Positions 11,601 through 23,390 of a DNA stretch of 64,000 nucleotides are shown in pieces. The position numbers and the translations under genes were made by a program. Position 1 is the stretch's first letter. Each line of letters begins with the position of its first letter. The stretch covers positions 6,014,001 to 6,078,000 of the forward strand of contig JAOVFP010000001.1 of NCBI GenBank assembly GCA_025738555.1, read 5' to 3'. The stretch comes from Cyathus striatus (taxonomy: Eukaryota; Basidiomycota; Agaricomycetes; Agaricales; Nidulariaceae). The notes under the pieces were generated by a model, which saw only the letters and a list, made by a program, of their open reading frames with translations, did no database searches and was not told the DNA's origin.

Positions 11601-12973
11601 CATATGATCAAACTGTCAGAGTATGGAATGTGGAGAGTGGAAAGACCATTGCTGGACCATTTGAAGGCCACAGTGATCCAGTGACATCAGTGGCATTCTC
11701 TCCAGATGGAAAACAAGTGGTGTCTGGCTCATATGATCAAACTGTCAGAGTATGGAATGTGGAGAGTGGAAAGGCCATTGCTGGACCATTTGAAGGCCAC
11801 AGTTATCTGGTGACATCAGTGGCATTCTCTCCAGATGGAAAACAAGTGGTGTCTGGCTCAGAAGATCAAACTGTCAGAGTATGGAATGTGGAGAGTGGAA
11901 AGACCATTGCTGGACCATTTGAAGGCCACAGTGATCCAGTGACATCAGTGGCATTCTCTCCAGATGGAAAACAAGTGGTGTCTGGCTCATATGATCAAAC
12001 TGTCAGAGTATGGAATGTGGAGAGTGGAAAGACCATTGCTGGACCATTTGAAGGCCACAGTGATCGAGTGACATCAGTGGCATTCTCTCCAGATGGAAAA
12101 CAAGTGGTGTCTGGCTCATATGATCAAACTGTCAGAGTATGGAATGTGGAGAGTGGAAAGACCATTGCTGGACCATTTGAAGGCCACAGTTATCTGGTGA
12201 CATCAGTGGCATTCTCTCCAGATGGAAAACAAGTGGTGTCTGGCTCATATGATAAAACTGTCAGAGTATGGAATGTGGAGAGTGAAAAGACCATTGCTGG
12301 ACCATTTGAAGGCCACAGTGAGCCAGTGACATCAGTGGCATTCTCTCCAGATGGAAAACAAGTGGTGTCTGGCTCATGGGATCAAACTGTCAGAGTATGG
12401 AATGTGGAGAGTGGAAAAGCTATTGCTGGACCATTTAGAGGTCAAGCTAATTGTTCTGTTGACCCACAGAGTCAATACACACTCTCTGACCATTATACAA
12501 AACTTCAGCTACTTGGAGGATATAGAGTGCTCAAATCTTGTTCTGAAGATGGCTGGGCAGAAGAAATTAAACAAAAACTACTATTTTGGGTTCCTACTCA
12601 TTGTAGACAGTATCTATGCAGTCTTGAAACAATTCAAATATTGTCTGGTTATGAAATGTGTCAGGTTGATTTGACTAGGTTTGTGTATGGACCTAACTGG
12701 ACCCAATGCAAAACTGGCTCACCCACTCTTCCCAATGATATTGAACTTCCTGTAGCTCACATGCTCAAGTGTTCTGATTTTATGGAAGAAGACAAGAAAA
12801 ACATATACTTTGATTCCATTAATAATAATAAAGAGCAAGAAGATTCTAAACATTTTGGTACTCCAATGGAAAAACAAAAGAACATCTGTTTAGATTCATT
12901 TTTTTCTACCCAATTAGGTGTTTTACTCATAATCACTTTTTCTGTTTATATTATAGTAAAACATTACCACTGA
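8674..12973 (+). CDS. NACHT-WD40 NOD-like receptor with C-terminal membrane helix
   Basis: Seen: join(8674-8926, 8982-12973), one 55-nt GTAAGT...CATAG intron. The split codon G|AT gives WLNDFDESTPN, so the protein is 1414 aa. Order: residues 1-45 are the SxxAFxxAxxVxxxGxxxNxxGxDQxNVYN leader common on fungal NLRs. A NACHT ATPase follows, with Walker A GCPGSGKS at about residues 95-102, Walker B FIIDALDEC near 200, and the usual SAGLFIWA helix. After a helical linker come 14 WD40 repeats (about 640-1240). The tail has DGW...LLFWVP...CR and FVYGPNW, and then a final hydrophobic helix (GVLLIITFSVYIIV). Known: such STAND proteins act in fungal self/non-self and heterospecific recognition, with WD repeats as sensor. 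The frame is fully open although CpG is nearly absent from base 8820 on. The ATG at 8918 is not the start. No polyA signal is obvious. Confidence 0.92.
10649..12445 (+). repeat. 14 x 129-bp WD40 coding repeats
   Basis: Fourteen consecutive 129-bp (43-codon) units start with the valine codon at 10649; unit 14 starts at 12326. Unit 1 and the end of unit 14 are divergent; units 2-13 are nearly identical at the nucleotide level. Differences concentrate at unit residues 2, 15, 18-20, 32, 34 and 41-43 (for example Glu, Ser, Tyr, Cys or Trp at 18; Gln or Lys at 20; Thr or Ala at 32). Fourteen blades correspond to two seven-bladed propellers. Such homogenisation with clustered variation is known for HNWD genes such as het-e and het-d of Podospora. 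Confidence 0.95.
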
Positions 12974-14708
12974 ATATTGATAATGTTTGTACTATGGAAT
13001 TATCTGTATTGTAATATATTCCAGCACTTCATTTTTTCATATTGATTTTTATTTAGAAATTCCAACCCTTATGATACTTTGAATATAAAAAATAGTTAGT
13101 AGGCTCTCTGATATCTGATTAAAAATAACATATGATAGTATTGGTTCACTCATTGACATAGTTATCCCTCACACTTTCCATACACAATTAATTGCTTATA
13201 TTTTTTGTATACATGTCAGGGTTGATGTGGTTTCTGATATGCCATATAATGGTACTGTAAATGTACTTTTGCTAGTTTGGGGATGTGACTTTACTAAGAA
13301 ACAGTATAATATTGGATTACACAAGAGTTAAGACTCCATCTGAAGTCATTAGCTACTGTGTACAATGACATACATTATCAAAGGGTTTCTGAAACAAAAA
13401 GCCCAAATTAGTAAAAGACATGAGCTAGTGTACAAAGTAACACATAACCACCATGAAACTATTATATCCAGGCCTGACATGTAAAGGGCATAGTATTTAC
13501 TGTTTGGCTACCAAGGTACTGCCAAACAGACTGTGCAATTTATACATTGCATGTAGATATGTACAAAGGGACTTACTCCTGCACCATGTAGACTACTAAT
13601 AGACTTTGCCAGGTGTGCCATTCAGTCTTCAGTGTGCTGGTGACAGGAGTTATAGTCCTATAGCTATGAAGAATATGAAGATACATTGAAGCAAGTCACT
13701 GAAATACAGAGGATCAATGCCAAGTGTGCATACAGCAGCATAAAATTCCTACTACCTTTTAAGGTAGTTGGGTTATAGGGTCACTTGGATTTCCTTGTAA
13801 GGCATTTTTGGGATCTTGATTGGGATCATGATGTGATTGGTTGATGCCCTGTAACATTGTGTGACAGCTGATGAAGTGCCCACAGTGCTGTCAATGTATT
13901 GCTCCTACAGCTCTTCTCCATTCATTCTCTCTGTGTGCTGTTTCTACACTATCTACTTTATTCTTACTCTCTCTACTTTATTTTTGCATTCAGGGTTTCC
14001 AGCTTGAGGGGGGGAATGTCTGCTTCAGTTTTTCACTGATGGATGCACTAGCAGACAAACTATAGGACCTAAGGGGAATGTGAGGATACTTTCACTAAGT
14101 CAGTTTGAACACCTGATATATCTGTAGGCTGATGCAACCATGTCATTCTCACTAGTCTGAACTTCAAAGACCTCTTCATCCTTACTGCCTCCTCCTTGCC
14201 CTTCTCCTTACCATCATCCAAACCTCTGCATCCATCCACTTGGAGATTTACTTCAATGGCCAGCTATGGATATCTTGATTAAAGAGCTAATGGGCATCAT
14301 GTCATTGGCTTGAGTATGTTTGTTTCACCTCTTTTCTTTTATTGATCAACTAACTAATGTGAAAAGCTCTAGAATGCACTGCATCCAGTGGCCTCATGTA
14401 CATTCCCCTGTGGCCCCCATTGACACCTTTATATGTTCAGTCCCCAACATGAGTGATTACTTGGGATCATTAAGATACATGGTTCCTCATATCTCAAGCA
14501 TGAGCCATCATATTGAAACAATCTTTTGTCTGTCCACTGCACCCCAAAGCAATGATGGCATGGAAGTCAATGTGGGATGAGATTTGAAAATAGTGATATG
14601 TGTTGGTATTGTAGGTGTTGTAGGGATTATAAAAGTTGGTGGGGATTGGTGTAGTACTATTAAAGGTACATGTTCTTCCTTTATATGGGATCTCTGTGTT
14701 TAACCATA
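12974..14708. other. Gene-free, CpG-poor spacer
   Basis: No coding frame with support on either strand. It contains one copy of the recurrent hairpin motif (13752-13780). CpG is almost absent, continuing the state of the NLR body. Confidence 0.5.
13752..13780. repeat. Palindromic motif copy 2
   Basis: CTACCTTTTAAGGTAG hairpin followed by TTGGGTTATAGGG; related to the copies near 577, 62185 and 62497. Confidence 0.45.
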
Positions 14709-14829
14709 AGTGTCAGCTAAAGTGATCATAAAAATGAAGTGTTTTATGATTGCCATGATCATTAACAATGATCACCTTGTGCATTTTGCATTTTCAGTGC
14801 TTATTCACCTATTAATACTAGATCTAATG

Positions 14830-15305
14830 GTGATCATATGTGATCATTGACTATTTTGAAGTGAATATTACTTTATTATTATAATGTGGTGATCATATGT
14901 GATCATTGACTTATTTTGAATTGAATACCATTACTGCAGGTCCTTTGTAATATGGTGATCATATGTGATCATTGGTTATTTTGAAGTGAATATTACTATA
15001 CTGTAACGTGGTGATCATATGTGATCATTGGCTTGTTTTGAATTGAATATTATTACTGTAAGTTCATTATAATATGGTGATCATATGTGATCATTGGCTA
15101 TTTTGAAGTGAATATTACTATACTATAATGTGGTGATCATATGTGATCATTGATTTATTTTGAAGTGAATATTACTATACTATAATGTGGTGATCATATG
15201 TGATCATTGACTTATTTTGAATTGAATATTATTACTGTAGGTCTATTGTAATATGGTGATCATATGTGATCATTGGCTATTTCGAAGTGAATATTACTAT
15301 ATTGT
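14830..15305 (+). repeat. Outer palindrome array, left arm of element 1
   Basis: About eight units carrying GGTGATCATATGTGATCATT, spaced 53-68 bp, each followed by a TATTTTGAA.TGAATATTACT segment. The core TGATCATATGTGATCA is nearly a perfect palindrome. Confidence 0.85.
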
Positions 15306-15309
15306 AATG

Positions 15310-16050
15310 TGTATAAACAATCATTGTTACTACTAATTGGATATTGCTATTGTATTTCATGTCACATTTGTCACATTATTTGTGCATGTCACATCATTCC
15401 CGCGCTTCACACAATTCCCATGCATCATGTTTGTCACATTCTTCATATGTGTCACACATTTCCTGCGCATCACACCATTCGCACACATCACATCATTCCC
15501 ACGCTTCTCATAATTCCCGTGCTTCACATCATTCCCATGCTCCAGATAATTCCAGTACATCATGATTGTCACACTCTTTCCACATGTCACATATTTCCCA
15601 CATGTCATATACTTCCTGTGCTTCTAATAATTCTCATGCTCCACATCATTCCCATGCTCTAGATAGTTCCTGTGCATCATGTTTGTCACATTCTTCCTGC
15701 ATGTCACATATTTCCCACATGTCACTACTTTCATGCTTACACATGCGTCATGACTGTCATGCTTATGCACATGTCATGACTGTCACACTTAAACATGTGT
15801 CACAACTGTGACACTGACATATGTGTCATGACTGTCATGCTTATGCACATGCCACGATTGTCACGCTTTGACACGCGTCACGACTGTCACACTTATACAC
15901 ATGTCATCATTGTCACATTTGTTACATATTTCTCATGTGTCACAATTATCATGTGTTTATGCCTATCACATTTGCAACATATTTCCAACATGTCATATTT
16001 GTCCACATATTTTTACATGTTTCACCTATCTTTCATGCAAGTCAGCTGTC
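15310..16050 (+). repeat. Inner GTCACA array, left arm of element 1
   Basis: Degenerate units of about 17-22 bp built on GTCACAT..TTCCC.YGC. A few keep CCCGCGC or CACGCG (15400, 15850-15885), but most read CATGC/TGTGC, as expected after CpG decay. His/Cys/Ser-rich ORFs here are only translations of the repeat. Confidence 0.85.
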
Positions 16051-17199
16051 ACATCTTTAGCCTATAATATCATGTAGATTATTTTAGCTTTTTTTAATCT
16101 GACACAGTATAACAATAATAGATATGTGTACTAATTATTGCCTCTTACATATCTGAAAGCACAGAGCAAATCATAAAAAGCAGAGGGAATGAATATGCAC
16201 TTGTAAAATTGAAGGTTGTAACACAGTATATGACAAATATAATATTATGGAAGTGTAACAGTAATAAGAAACTAGATTAGAGGATGTAGAGTGTATATGT
16301 AGTTAGAGTCTTAGTCCTATTAAGAGTGTATGAGAAATTTGGAAATGAGATGGTATGCCATGTTTTACAATCAAGACTAGAGATGTAATAAAATGACAAA
16401 ATAATAACCATAATGGTTAGTCTAGGTATGAAATGATTATGTTATTACAATGGTATTAAACACTATGGAAACATGTAACAACCAGACAGAGAAGAATAAT
16501 TGGTTAAAGAACCATACATGTTTAACACATATGAATGGATAGTGAATATATGTGATTTCATATTACATCAAACTTACACATCACATCTTTTAGATGATTA
16601 TGATTCTTGCATTAGCCATTGGTTATACTAATATCTTCAACACACATTACTAAATCACATAACTGCTTACTCTATATGACTACATAGTATTCATTCCTAT
16701 ATGTATAAAATCCCTTCTGCACTTCTTTGCACTTTCTTACTTAGGGGCTGTTATTTACTCACTTTTCTGTTCTTTGTCTTAGTGTTGATTATGTTGTTGC
16801 CTTCTTTTCTTGTTCTCTTTACTGAAGGGCCCCTTTGTCCCTTCTCCTCTCTTGTCTAAAAAGATGTAATATCATTTCTCCATAGTTATGTGCAAGATTG
16901 TTATCAACAGGATCAGACCTCATCTGTCAAAAAAGTATGTGTCAATGATTGACAGTTGATAGATCAATCAATGACTAGTCAATGTAAGAGGCTGAATTTT
17001 CAGTGCTAAGCAATGGACTGAGAATTAAATGTGGTGTCACTCAGTACTCTTATTCCTAGATCATGAGAGGTATGGGAACAATTATCATTGCAGACCTATT
17101 GGGACCCTATCAATATTTGATCAACACATCTATAGGTTGAATAGTGTATAACATAACCACCATTGACTGATTATGCCAACACTAATGTTGATCAATGTG

Positions 17200-18110
17200 A
17201 CATGTGTAAAAGCATGACAATCATGACATGCTAGAAATATGTGACATATGTGAAGGGCATATATACATGACAGTTGTGATGCATGTGAAAAGTGTGATAA
17301 TCATGACACATGTATAAGCATGACAATTGTGATGTGTGTGTAAGCATGACAGTAGTGATGCACAGGAAATATGTGACATGCAGGAAGAACATGACAAACA
17401 TGATGTGCAGGAACTATCTAGAGTGCAGGAATGATGTGGAGTGCAAGAATTATTAGAAGTGCAGGAAGTATATGACACATGGGAAATATGTAACATGTGG
17501 GAAGAGCATGACAATCATGATGTGCCAGAATTATCTGGAGCACAGGAATTATGAGAAGCACAGGAATGATGTGATGTGTGCAAATGGTGTGATGTGCAGG
17601 AAATGTGTGACACATGTGAAGAATGTGACAAACATGATGCATTGGAATTGTGTGAAGCATGGGAATGATGTGACATGCACAAATAATGTGACAAATGTGA
17701 CATGAAATACAGTAGCAATATCCAATTAGTAGTAACAATGATTGTTTATACACATTACAATATAGTAATATTCACTTCAAAATAGCCAATGATCACATAT
17801 GATCACCATATTACAATAGACCTACAGTAATAATATTCAATTCAAAATAAGTCAATGATCACATATGATCACCACATTACAGTATAGTAATATTCACTTC
17901 AAAATAACCAATGATCACATATGATCACCACATTACAATATAGTAATATTCACTTTAAAGTAACCAATGATCACATATGATCACCATATTACAATGGACC
18001 TACAGTAATAATATTCAATTCAAAACAAGCCAATGATCACATATGATCACCACATTACAATATAGTAATATTCACTTCAAAATAACCAATGATCACATGA
18101 TCACCATTAG
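17200..18110 (-). repeat. Right arm arrays of element 1 (inner 17200-17705, outer 17750-18110)
   Basis: Reverse-complement counterpart of the left arm: GGGAA..ATGTGAC units, then about six copies of AATGATCACATATGATCACC. The inner array is shorter than on the left (about 0.5 versus 0.74 kb), so the arms have changed copy number independently. Confidence 0.85.
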
Positions 18111-18229
18111 ATCTAGTATTAATAGGTGAATAATCACTTAAAACACAAAATATGCAAGGTGATCATTGTTAATGATCATGGCAATCATAAAACACTTCAT
18201 TTTTATGATCACTATGGCTAACATCACTC

Positions 18230-20870
18230 ATTTATAACAGCTGCATTTTACATGTAGAATAATGGAAGGGGTCTGCTGCATTTTGTGAAATGCACATTCC
18301 ACAAATGGTGTGAACATCAATTATCTGGGTCCCATCACATGTTCCCTCAGCTAGTGTATATTTCAACATCTATTGTTTGCATTCTGAAGAATGATATATT
18401 ATACCCACTATTTAATCTCATCTACAGTTCTATATCTAACTAAATAATATACTACAGGAATTGAATACATATTGTGCACCACCATTATGTTATATGATTT
18501 CCCCACACCTCTTAATCACTGGATATGTATATTCCAAGTGGCCGTACTTTGCATGTAGAATAACAGGAGGATTCCTCTGCGTTTCGTGAGATGCACATTC
18601 CAAAAATGATGTGAACATCAATTACTTGGATCCCATCACATATTCACTTGGCTGATGTATATTTCTACATCTATCATTTGTGTACTGAAGAGTGATATAT
18701 TATACCCACTATTTAATCCCCTCTACTGTATTCTATTGCACTAAATAGTGCATTATAGGATATGACCAGATGTATAACACTAAAATGCCATTTGTAGGAT
18801 GTTCTCTCACCTTCAGAGCACTGTGTATGCATATTTTGATTGGCAGTACTTTGTGTGTAGAATAATGGGAGGGATCAGCTGAGTTTTGCGAAACACACAT
18901 TCTGCAAATGAGGTGAACATCAAATATCCAGATCCCATTACATGTTCCCTCAGCTAATTTAGATTTCTACATTTATTGTTTGCATTTTGAATATCAATGT
19001 ATTATACACTCTCCTCTACTGTTCTCTACAACAATAAATTAAGTATTGTAATACATGAAGATATGTAATGCACAAGAACATTATTATAGGACTTTCTCAC
19101 GCCTCCAAAACCTCGGATACATGTATTTCAAGCAGTTGTATTATGCATGTAGAATAATGAGAGGGGTCTGCTGAGTTTTGCAAAATGCACATTCTGCAAA
19201 TGAGGTGAACATCAAATATCTGGATCCCATTACATGTTCCCTCAGCTAATTTAGATTTCTACATTTATTGTTTGCATTTTGAATATCAATGTATTATACA
19301 CACTCCTCTACAACAATAAATTAAGTATTGTAATACATGAAGATATGTAATGCACAAGAGCATTATTATAGGACTTTCTTGCACCTCCAAAACCTCAGAT
19401 ACACATATTTTGAGTGGTTGTATTATGTGTGTAGAATAACAAGAGGGGTCCACTGTGTTTCACGAAATGTACATTCCACAAATGATGTGAACATTAATTA
19501 TCCAGACCCCATTACATGTTCCCTTGGCTAGTGTGTATTTCTGCATCTATCGTTTGAGTTCTGATGAACAATATATTATACCTACTATATAATCCCCTCT
19601 ACAGTCCCCTATCAAACTAGATAATGTATTATAGGAGTTGAATATATATCATACACCATCATCATGTTATATGACTTTCCCACACCTCCTAATCACCAGA
19701 TACATATATTCCAAGCAGCCATACTTTGCATGTAGAATAATGGGAGGGGTCCATTGCGTGTCACAAAATGCACATTCCACAAATGATGTGAACATCATTT
19801 GTCCGAATCCCATTACATGTTCCCTCAGCAAATTTAGATTTCTACATTTATCATTTGCATTTTGAATATCCATTTATTATACTCTCTCTTCTACTGTTCC
19901 TTACAACAATAAATTAAGTATTACAAACCATGAAAATATATAGTACACCAGAACATTATTATAGGGCTTTCTCGCACCTCCAAACCTTGGATATGCATAT
20001 TTCGAGTGGTTGTATTTTGTGTGTAGAATAACGAGAGGGGTCCACTGCATTTCATGAAACACACATTCCACAAATGATGTGAACATCAATTATCTGGGTC
20101 CCATCACATGTTCCCTCAGCTAATGTATATTTCTACATCTATTATTTGTGTTCTGATGAACAATATATTATACCCACTACTTAATCCCCCCTACTGTGCT
20201 CTGTCAGACTAAATAGTGTATTATAGGAGTTGAGGATATATAGTACACTATTATCATGTTATATGACTTTCTGGCACCTCCTGGACATCAAATATGTATA
20301 TTTTGTGCAGATTTATTTTGTGTGTAGAATAATGGGAGGGCTTGGCTGTGTTTTGCAAAATGCAAATTCTACAAATGATGTGCACATAAATTATTCACAT
20401 GCGATCAGATGTTCTCTTGGCTACTTTATAATTCTACATTAATTGTTTGTGTTCTGAATAACACCATCTAATGTTCAGCATTTAATCCACTTTACTGAAC
20501 TCTATTGAAATAAGTAATGTGTTATAGAACATGAAGATATGGTAGTATACTAATGTCATGATATCCGACTCTCCCACGCCACCAGAATCTCAAATATGCA
20601 TATTTTGAGAGGCAATATTTTTATGTGTAGAATAACAGGAGTGTTCTGTTGTGTATTGTGAAACACACATTCCCAAAAGGATGTGAACATCAATTATCCA
20701 GGTACCATCATGTGTTCCCTTGGCTTGTATATATTTCTACATTTACCATTTGCATTCTGAATAATGACATATTATATTCTTTTCTCTACTGTTCTCTACA
20801 ACAGTAAATTAAGTATTACCAGAGATGAAGATATTGTCATAGCTGTACTTTCCTATCTTATTTCTGCACT
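18230..20870. repeat. Tandem satellite, about 9 copies of about 300 bp
   Basis: The anchor TGTAGAATAA recurs at 18253, 18554, 18857, 19149, 19430, 19731, 20022, 20323 and 20627, with spacings of 281-304 bp. Each unit carries CACATTC..CAAATGATGTGAACATCAA, CCCATYACATGTTCCCTYRGCT and a TATTATACcCACTatTTAATCCCCTCTACTG stretch in the same order. A further diverged copy lies near 21589. No coding capacity; it starts immediately after the right end of element 1. Confidence 0.85.
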
Positions 20871-21841
20871 TCTATTCCACACTCTCTGCACTCTCTGCAC
20901 TTCTTGACTTGTGTAGATATTGTCCTTTCACTTTTCCCTTCTGCTCTTCTGACTGAAAGTTGCTGAGCCTATGTCATCTTACTCATCTGGTTCTTATCCA
21001 TTCCCCATTATGCTTTCTCTATCGTACCCTGGGTATACTTGTCTCAGCATTCCTCTTGATCCTTAGTTCATCCTTGGTACATATTGTATTCATACCCTAC
21101 TCCACCTTCCACCACCATCTTATTATGTTTATCAATTAGTATACTATTACCCATTTGTTCACTGGTCATCGGTGAAGTCATATAGTATTTAAGTAGCACA
21201 TTTTGTACTACTTCTACTCAGTTCGAATATTGACTAAGTTACTATCCTTCTTACTTGTCTTTGAGTTCTACTCAACTCTGGCTTGAATCATTGCCTTCAC
21301 AGCAACAACTCTGCACTCTGCACTCTGCACTCCTGTCCCTCTCTTCCTCCACACTCCTGTCTCCCTCTTCCGCACTTTGAAATACCTGGACCATGAGAAC
21401 GACAAGGGGCACAGCATATAAGCTGAAGCTGACAGTCCTTCTGTCCCACACTTCCTACCTCCACGCTCCCGACCTCACATAGAAATACCGGTCTTGACAG
21501 ATATATAGTACACCAACAACATGTTATATTACTTTTACATAACTGTAGAGCATCAGATATGTATATTTAAAGTGGAAATACTTTGCATGTATATTAATGG
21601 AATTGACTTGGAAAGGTACCAAACAGGACACAGCTATGTGTCCTGAAACACAAATTCCAAAAATACTGTATAAATTAGCTGGATCATATCACATGTAACT
21701 CATGTTTCTTCATTTATACTTTGTGTTTTTAATAACAGGTCACATAATCTGTTACTGAATATGTAAATCTAACTATATTCTATGGTAATGTAGTAGTGTA
21801 GTGCTAGTAATACAGGTATATTGTTACCAAACATAAGTAGG
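20871..21841. other. Gene-free spacer
   Basis: Pyrimidine-rich and AT-rich DNA, with a short GCACTCT tandem run near 21310-21330 and a diverged satellite copy near 21490-21750. No supported gene. Confidence 0.4.
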
Positions 21842-23390
21842 GTACAGTATGTGTACCCCAGATGTTGCCATTGGCTGTGTACCCAGCTGGCTCAGATCTG
21901 GTACCCTTTTGGAACCGAATTTGATGCCTGACATATCTGCATTCTCAGAGGAAATGAGCTCTTTACACTTAGCCATGTGTTCTGTACGGATCCACGTGGA
22001 ATCCGTACGGAATTTTCGGAATCCGTGTGGAATCTGCACAGATTTTTTTCATTTTGACAGAGGTTTTTTTGGGTCTGTACAGATTCTGCACAGATTCCGA
22101 AAATTCCATATGGATTACACAGAATTCCTCGGAATTCCACATTACAGACCTGAAAATTCTGTACAGAATTTTATTATACTTATTTCCTTGCATGTGACAC
22201 TCTGCATTAAGCATGACACTAGGTGTTGAGTGTGATACTAGGTGTTGAGTGTGACACTATAAGTGTGACACTAGGTGTTGAGTGCAATACTAGGTGTTGA
22301 GTGTGACACTATACATTAAATGTGACACTATAAGCGTGACACTAGGTGTTGAGTGTGACACTATACATTAAATGTAACACTATAAGCGTGACACTATGCA
22401 TTAAGCGTGACACTAGGTGTTGAGTGTGACTAAGCGTGACACTAAGTGTTGAGTGTGACACTAAACATTGAGTGTGACACTAAGTGTTGAGTGTGATACT
22501 AAACATTGAGTGTGACACTAAGTGTTGAGTGTGATACTATACATTAAACATGACACTATGCATTAAGTGTGACACTAAGTGTTGAGTGTGACACTAAGCA
22601 TTGAGTGTGACACTAAGCATTGAGTGTAACTAAGCATGACACCAAGTGTTGAGTGTGACACTAAGCATTGAGTGTGACACTAAACATTGAGTGTGACACT
22701 AAGTGTTGAGTGTGACACTAAGTGTTGAGTGTGACACTAAGCGTTGAGTGTGACACTAAGCGTTGAGTGTGACTAAGCGTGACACTAAGTGTTGAGTGTA
22801 ACACTAAATGTTGAGTGTGACACTATACATTAAACATGACACTATGCATTAAGTGTGACAGTATGCATTAAGCGTGACACTATGCATTAAGTGTGACACT
22901 ATACATTAAACATAACACTATACATTAAGCATGATACTATGTATTGAGTGTGACACTATGCATTAAGCATAACACTAAGTGATGAGTGTGACACTCTGCA
23001 TTAAGTGTCACACTAAGTGTTAAGTGTCACACTATACATTAAGCATAACACTATGCATTAAGTGTGATACTATAAATTGAGAATGATACTATATATTGAG
23101 TGTATCATGGATTTTGTATAGTGTGACACTTTTCACCTAGGGTTACACTTGACATGTGTGACAAGGCAGCAATGCATAAATCCACACAGAATCCATGCAG
23201 AATATGTATGGAATCCATATAGAATAATCACCTCTAATAATAATAATAGCTACTATATAATTTCTGTATGGTATCTATACAGGTCTGTACGGGTCTGTAC
23301 GGATCCGCACGGATCCATACAGAATTTTCGGATTCCGTGCGGATTCCGTACAGATCCGTACAGACCTCTTGGGGGAGTGTAAATTACTGG
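21842..23390. mobile_element. Satellite-cored non-autonomous element
   Basis: The right terminus GGGGGAGTGTAAATTACTGG (23371-23390) resembles the terminus at 27382-27401 that splits a hAT gene. Inside it lie subterminal repeats of CGTACGGATTCCG/GGATCCGTACAG type on both sides (about 21977-22165 and 23167-23370). The core is a satellite. The left end is less certain: ACAGTATGTGTACCCC at 21844-21859 is only a loose inverse match to the right tip. The element ends exactly where the reading frame of the next gene fragment begins. Confidence 0.5.
22195..23150. repeat. GTGTGACACTAAG satellite
   Basis: Roughly fifty units of about 18-20 bp, consensus GAGTGTGACACTAAGYRTT, with variants GTGTGACACTATRCATTAA. 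No spacers and no CRISPR-like unique sequence. The GTGTGAC core resembles the GTCACA core of the inner arrays in elements 1-3. Confidence 0.9.

Larger units (their letters stand above)
14709..18228. mobile_element. Inverted-arm element 1 (non-autonomous, about 3.5 kb)
   Basis: The left end (AGTGTCAGCTAAAGTGATCA from 14709) and the reverse complement of the right end (AGTGATGTTAGCCATAGTGA ending at 18228) begin the same sequence, continuing AAAATGAAGTGTTTTATGATTG on both. The two arms (about 14.71-16.06 and 17.18-18.23 kb) are inverted copies of the same two-tier arrays and flank about 1.1 kb of AT-rich unique DNA without coding capacity. I could not identify a clear target-site duplication. 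Inference: a DNA transposon derivative mobilised in trans. The arrays decay by CpG to TpG/CpA, so it is older than element 3 at 57.8-60.7 kb, which shares its inner unit. Confidence 0.7.

Noticed and set aside
15309..16077. His/Ser-rich ORFs such as SHHSHASH repeats
   Set aside because: Direct translation of the inner array of element 1; mirrored on the other arm.
21892..22229. Short ORFs with repeated GICAESVQ-type words on both strands
   Set aside because: Translations of the CGTACGGATTCCG subterminal repeats.
22195..23150. CRISPR-like array
   Set aside because: Units are contiguous without unique spacers and the DNA is eukaryotic; it is a satellite.
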